Origin: an uncultured Ruminococcus sp.
GTDB lineage: Bacteria; Bacillota; Clostridia; Oscillospirales; Ruminococcaceae
Direction of reading: 5' to 3'
NCBI GenBank assembly: GCA_947175975.1
Contig: CAMWOX010000050.1
Span: 1 to 9,687 of the forward strand
DNA length: 9,687 nucleotides
Below are positions 7,579-9,687 of the stretch, piece after piece. How positions within the stretch are numbered: the first letter of the stretch is position 1; the number at the start of each line of letters is the position of its first letter. The notes under the pieces were generated by a model. That model was not told the DNA's origin. It saw only the letters and a program-made list of their open reading frames with translations, and did not search any database. The translations under genes were made by a program, and so were the position numbers.

Positions 7579-7947
7579 ATGACTATAGAACAAGAAATCT
7601 ATTCTCTGCTTGCAGATATTATTCCAACAAATGCTTTGGAAATACTGCTGTTTTGTGAATTAGAAAAAACAGCCTATGAAATGAAATTTTATGTCAGATT
7701 TCCAGATAAATCTCTGAAAGACTGCTATACCTTGGCGGAACAAGATATGCTCAATGAAGAAGAATTGAATAAAATATTCTATCAGATATACAGGAAATTG
7801 ATTCTGACCAAAGAGTATGTTCCTATGAAAAGAAATGTATTTACATTCAGAACAGACAGAACAAAATTCTTTCTTGAAGTTATACACTATGAGAAAAATA
7901 TAGGGCTGTATCAAATTAAGCAGGAATGGAAAAATAAATATCTTTAA
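7579..7947 (+). CDS. Probable immunity protein to the nuclease toxin (YezG/DUF600-like)
   Basis: This 122-residue acidic protein has the pattern of the YezG family that neutralises YeeF-type nucleases: an N-terminal helix (EQEIYSLLADIIP), strands around LFCELEK and MKFYVRF, a central helix rich in Glu/Leu (NEEELNKIFYQIYRKL), then FTFRTDRTKFFLEVIHYE. The best argument is context. It begins 2 nt after the toxin stop with an excellent ribosome site (AAAGGAGG, 7564-7571, 7 nt spacing), which would ensure co-production in excess. It has no signal peptide, so it would act in the cytoplasm by binding the nuclease domain. The family assignment is from memory of motif layout and is less certain than that of the toxin. 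Confidence 0.65.
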   Translation: MTIEQEIYSLLADIIPTNALEILLFCELEKTAYEMKFYVRFPDKSLKDCYTLAEQDMLNEEELNKIFYQIYRKLILTKEYVPMKRNVFTFRTDRTKFFLEVIHYEKNIGLYQIKQEWKNKYL

Positions 7948-8348
7948 AAAAGTTGCTGTATACAAAGTGCAGAAAATTTTTAGTAGCAATTTCTGGATTA
8001 GTCTGCTTTGAGATTAGTATATTAAAGAAGAAATAAATGTCAACACGCTCTTAACTAGATTGAAGAAAAGCAGTATGAAGCCGGTCTGGTAAATGAAGGG
8101 TATCAAAAGATTCTGGAATATGGAATTGCTTTCTGTGGCAAGTCATGTAAAGTAATGATGTAAATGTTGCTGAAATTGTCTCCCGGAAGAGAAACAAAAC
8201 CATACATCAAATACTGCAATTGACATCAGTTTGTACATCAATTTGAAGCATTTATTTTTATCGCACAACATTAAAAAATATGTATAAAACCCTATTTTGC
8301 GTACTATATAACATTCTGCAACATTGGGCAACACTTGGGACGCAAAGC
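7948..8348. other. Mostly non-coding stretch between operon and attachment site
   Basis: Apart from the decayed gene fragment at 8044-8163, nothing convincing is seen. There is no strong hairpin with a T run directly after the immunity gene, so the end of the operon transcript is unclear. Just before the tRNA fragment, GCAACATTGG (8318-8327) is followed at once by GCAACACTTGGG (8328-8339), an imperfect tandem pair that might be part of the attachment-site arms. Confidence 0.5.
8044..8163 (+). pseudogene. C-terminal remnant of a PD-(D/E)XK nuclease-family gene
   Basis: The frame from 8059 reads IEEKQYEAGLVNEGYQ and then KILEYGIAFCGKSCKV, ending at TAA 8161-8163. This is the usual C-terminal end of the AAA-ATPase/PD-(D/E)XK (DUF1703-like) proteins common in Clostridia. 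Directly upstream, ALN-TAG-IEEK suggests that a family-typical Gln codon (CAG) became TAG at 8056-8058. Further upstream homology is lost, and another in-frame stop lies at 8023-8025. No start codon or ribosome site is present. It is best read as a leftover from an earlier gene cut off by rearrangement. Confidence 0.6.
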
Positions 8349-8392
8349 TCATAACCCGAAGGTCGTTGGTTCAAATCCAGCTCCCGCAACCA
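8348..8392 (+). other. Attachment-site core: 3' half of an initiator tRNA-Met gene
   Basis: Positions 8348-8354 are the anticodon loop CTCATAA (anticodon CAT, 8350-8352). They are followed by the stem strand CCCGA, variable loop AGGTC, a T arm with GGTTCAAATCC, the acceptor strand TCCCGCA (8382-8388), A73, and an encoded CCA at 8390-8392. The CCC of the anticodon stem and A72 fit the initiator tRNA. The 5' half is absent: the bases before 8347 do not form a D arm or the matching stem strand. A tRNA gene cut exactly at the anticodon loop is the expected footprint of tyrosine-recombinase integration, since the identity segment runs from the crossover to the 3' end. It is not a functional tRNA here. 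Confidence 0.85.
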
Positions 8393-8399
8393 CAAATTT

Positions 8400-8439
8400 A
8401 GTCCATGTTTAGTAATAAACATGGACTACTTTATTTTTG
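8400..8439 (+). terminator. Rho-independent terminator downstream of the tRNA fragment
   Basis: A perfect 12-bp stem (8400-8411 with 8416-8427) with a GTAA loop is followed by ACTTTATTTTT. On the forward strand this would end transcription from a tRNA gene restored at this site, and it would also stop read-through from the toxin operon into the integrase region. Confidence 0.75.
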
Positions 8440-8469
8440 TGCAGCTGTTTTTTAGATAAAAATTCAGAA

Positions 8470-8491
8470 TATTTCCGTTATATTTCCGTTA
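8470..8491 (+). repeat. Perfect 11-bp tandem repeat near the attachment site
   Basis: TATTTCCGTTA occurs at 8470-8480 and again, with no gap, at 8481-8491. It lies between the tRNA core and the end of the integrase gene. Short direct repeats in this position are often arm-type binding sites for the integrase N-terminal domain, so this is a reasonable candidate. No protein binding can be read from sequence. Confidence 0.7.
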
Positions 8492-8551
8492 CGGGGATGA
8501 AAATGTATGAATCGATACTGCAACCTATGAACCAGTTGTTGTAATATGGAT

Positions 8552-8583
8552 AAAAAAGAAGGCTCCTTTTTATGGGAGCCTTC
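8552..8583 (-). terminator. Terminator of the integrase gene
   Basis: On the reverse strand a 9-bp stem GAAGGCTCC/GGAGCCTTC (8575-8583 with 8558-8566) with an 8-nt loop is followed by six T residues (8557-8552). It begins 7 nt after the integrase stop codon, exactly where an intrinsic terminator is expected. Confidence 0.85.
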
Positions 8584-8589
8584 ACGCTG

Positions 8590-9687
8590 TCAGGAATCGG
8601 AATCCTTCTTCTTACGGGGATTGAGCTTGCCTTCAATCACATTAGATGCAATTTCATCAGCAGACTGAATGGCATGAACATAAATCTTGCTGGTCGTGGA
8701 GATACTGGAATTTCCCAGACGGCGTGATAAGGTCGGGATACTGACACCTTCAGCAATCAAGAGCGTGGCGTGTGTATGTCTCAGAGAGTGCGGTGTAAAG
8801 TGAGGGAGATTGTTGCGTTTAACGAACTTGCTTGTCCAGTCGGTAACGCTGTCAGGATTCATGGGTGTGGAATCGTCCTTGATAAATAAGCGGTCGTTAA
8901 TTACAGTCTGTGTCTTCCCGTCAGCGAGTGTAATTTCGATCATGTTCTGCCAGTCATCACCCAGGTCTTTACGCAAATTTTGCCAATACTGCTGATATTC
9001 ACGGAGCTGGTCGAACATCATTTCGGAAAGTTTGATCGTACGGGAAGATGTATCATTTTTCGGAGACTTGGTAATAATCCCCATATCCTGGACATACTGA
9101 CTGGTTCTTCTGATGTGGATAACCTTATTGTCGAAGTCGATGTCGTTCCATTCCAGCCCCAGAAGTTCACCACGACGAATCCCGCTGAAGATGAGTAAGT
9201 ACATGATGGTTTTCCATTTAATAGGGACATTGTTCAGCAGTTCCAGAACATGTCTTGCCTGTTCATCATCGAGGAAGGCGGCTTCTTTGTGTTCCTGCTT
9301 GGGAGCTTTCATGTAGTTCCTGTCAGCTACATTGAACGGAACGATTCTGTCTCTGGTAGCTTGTGCCAGGATGGAGCTGATCAGTCTGTGGTGATGTAGA
9401 ATGGTCTTTGCCGAGAGAGTCCCTGTTTCCTGATGTACCTTGAATACTCTCTTCACAGACATTTTCAGTCCTTTGGCGATTTTCTGAGCTGACTCGATAC
9501 TGATATGTCCTCCGGATTTACAGGCAACACTAATGGTTGTAGAAGACACATCTGACAGCTCAGCAAGCTTCTTCTGGGTGAGTTTCTTTTCCTTCATGAT
9601 GTCTCTGAGTTTGTCCGTAGTAGCATAAGCTCCGACCTGTTTGATGCCTTCCTCACGGAGATTGTTGTAGAATTCCTGCAAGTGATG
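8590..9687 (-). CDS. Tyrosine site-specific recombinase (integrase) with inserted XRE-type HTH; 5' end outside window
   Basis: Numbered from the TTG at 9681, catalytic residues are R169 (SGIRRGE), K205 (TKSPKND), H298 and R301 (PHSLRH), and Y334 (IYVHA). The usual second His of LGHSS is Asn (N324, LGNSS). The core-binding domain starts at LQEFYNNLREEGI (about 2-13) and resumes at LSAKTILHHHRLISSILAQAT (from 89). Between them, residues about 20-82 form a Cro/CI-like helix-turn-helix (LTQKKLAELSDVSSTTIS). The frame continues open past 9681 (HHLQEF), so the TTG is probably not the start, and an N-terminal arm-binding domain should lie beyond the window. The protein catalyses integration and excision at the adjacent tRNA-Met site. 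The gene runs toward the att core and is more G+C-rich than the toxin operon. Confidence 0.93.
   Translation of the reverse strand, partial: HHLQEFYNNLREEGIKQVGAYATTDKLRDIMKEKKLTQKKLAELSDVSSTTISVACKSGGHISIESAQKIAKGLKMSVKRVFKVHQETGTLSAKTILHHHRLISSILAQATRDRIVPFNVADRNYMKAPKQEHKEAAFLDDEQARHVLELLNNVPIKWKTIMYLLIFSGIRRGELLGLEWNDIDFDNKVIHIRRTSQYVQDMGIITKSPKNDTSSRTIKLSEMMFDQLREYQQYWQNLRKDLGDDWQNMIEITLADGKTQTVINDRLFIKDDSTPMNPDSVTDWTSKFVKRNNLPHFTPHSLRHTHATLLIAEGVSIPTLSRRLGNSSISTTSKIYVHAIQSADEIASNVIEGKLNPRKKKDSDS

Noticed and set aside
7660..7989. Reverse-strand open frame of 109 codons opposite the immunity gene
   Set aside because: Its hydrophobic look comes from reading AT-rich Glu/Lys codons backwards. 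The forward gene has a strong ribosome site and operon context.
7953..8005. Possible terminator hairpin after the immunity gene (TTGCT ... AGCAA)
   Set aside because: Only about five pairs with a loop of over 25 nt, and no T run placed after the second arm.
8220..8248. TTGACA at 8220-8225 as a -35 promoter box
   Set aside because: No -10-like hexamer occurs at 16-18 nt spacing (TTTGAA, TTGAAG and TGAAGC are the options), and no gene follows on that strand.
8143..8352. Reverse-strand open frame of 69 codons overlapping the tRNA fragment
   Set aside because: It has no ribosome site and no recognisable domain, and its composition looks like chance (many Cys, Phe, Tyr). It also overlaps the attachment region and the gene remnant.
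1..9687. CRISPR array or reverse-transcriptase/retron-type system
   Set aside because: No regularly spaced repeats of 20-40 bp with unique spacers are present, and no YXDD-type polymerase motif appears in any convincing frame.

Overview
The window is AT-rich DNA with strong Shine-Dalgarno sites (AAGGAG type), short intergenic gaps and standard codon use. This fits a low-GC Firmicute, most likely a gut-type Clostridium relative. That placement rests on gene style and integrase type and is not proven. Two parts can be distinguished: a six-gene forward operon (about 1-7947) and an integration-site region (about 8160-9687) with a tyrosine recombinase on the reverse strand. The recombinase is visibly richer in G+C than the operon.

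Operon, left to right. (1) A Gln/Ser/Pro-rich N-terminal segment (24-362) runs into a small P-loop GTPase domain (352-837) in the +1 frame. Together they look like one gene interrupted by a single-base frameshift at a T4 run. (2) A second GTPase (837-1874) carries a hydrophobic C-terminal domain. (3) A third GTPase (1897-3069) has a longer helical C-terminal domain. (4) A 1039-residue HerA/FtsK-type ATPase follows (3074-6193). (5) A 455-residue protein (6209-7576) carries a His-Me-finger DNA/RNA nuclease domain of the polymorphic-toxin type, behind a non-LXG N-terminus with three exact-length 24-residue repeats. (6) A 122-residue YezG-like immunity candidate closes the operon (7579-7947). Spacing is tight throughout: one TAATG overlap, then gaps of 22, 4, 15 and 2 nt. 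Co-expression is therefore likely.

The three GTPases are diverged paralogues. All have TQC in place of the NKxD motif and share a conserved stretch after G5. The first has lost recognisable G2 and G3 motifs. A GTPase trio, a HerA-like pump or motor ATPase and a nuclease toxin with its immunity protein form a combination I do not recognise as a named system. The main readings are a toxin-delivery apparatus, or an intracellular defence module in which the nuclease is the effector. The sequence does not decide between them.

The right part holds a decayed C-terminal fragment of a PD-(D/E)XK family gene (about 8044-8163). Next comes the 3' half of an initiator tRNA-Met gene beginning exactly at its anticodon loop (8348-8392), then a terminator, an 11-bp perfect tandem repeat, and the convergent integrase gene. 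This is the signature of an attachment site. Because a tRNA 3' fragment lies with cargo on its left and an integrase on its right, the window spans either the junction of two tandem elements or the attP of a circular element.
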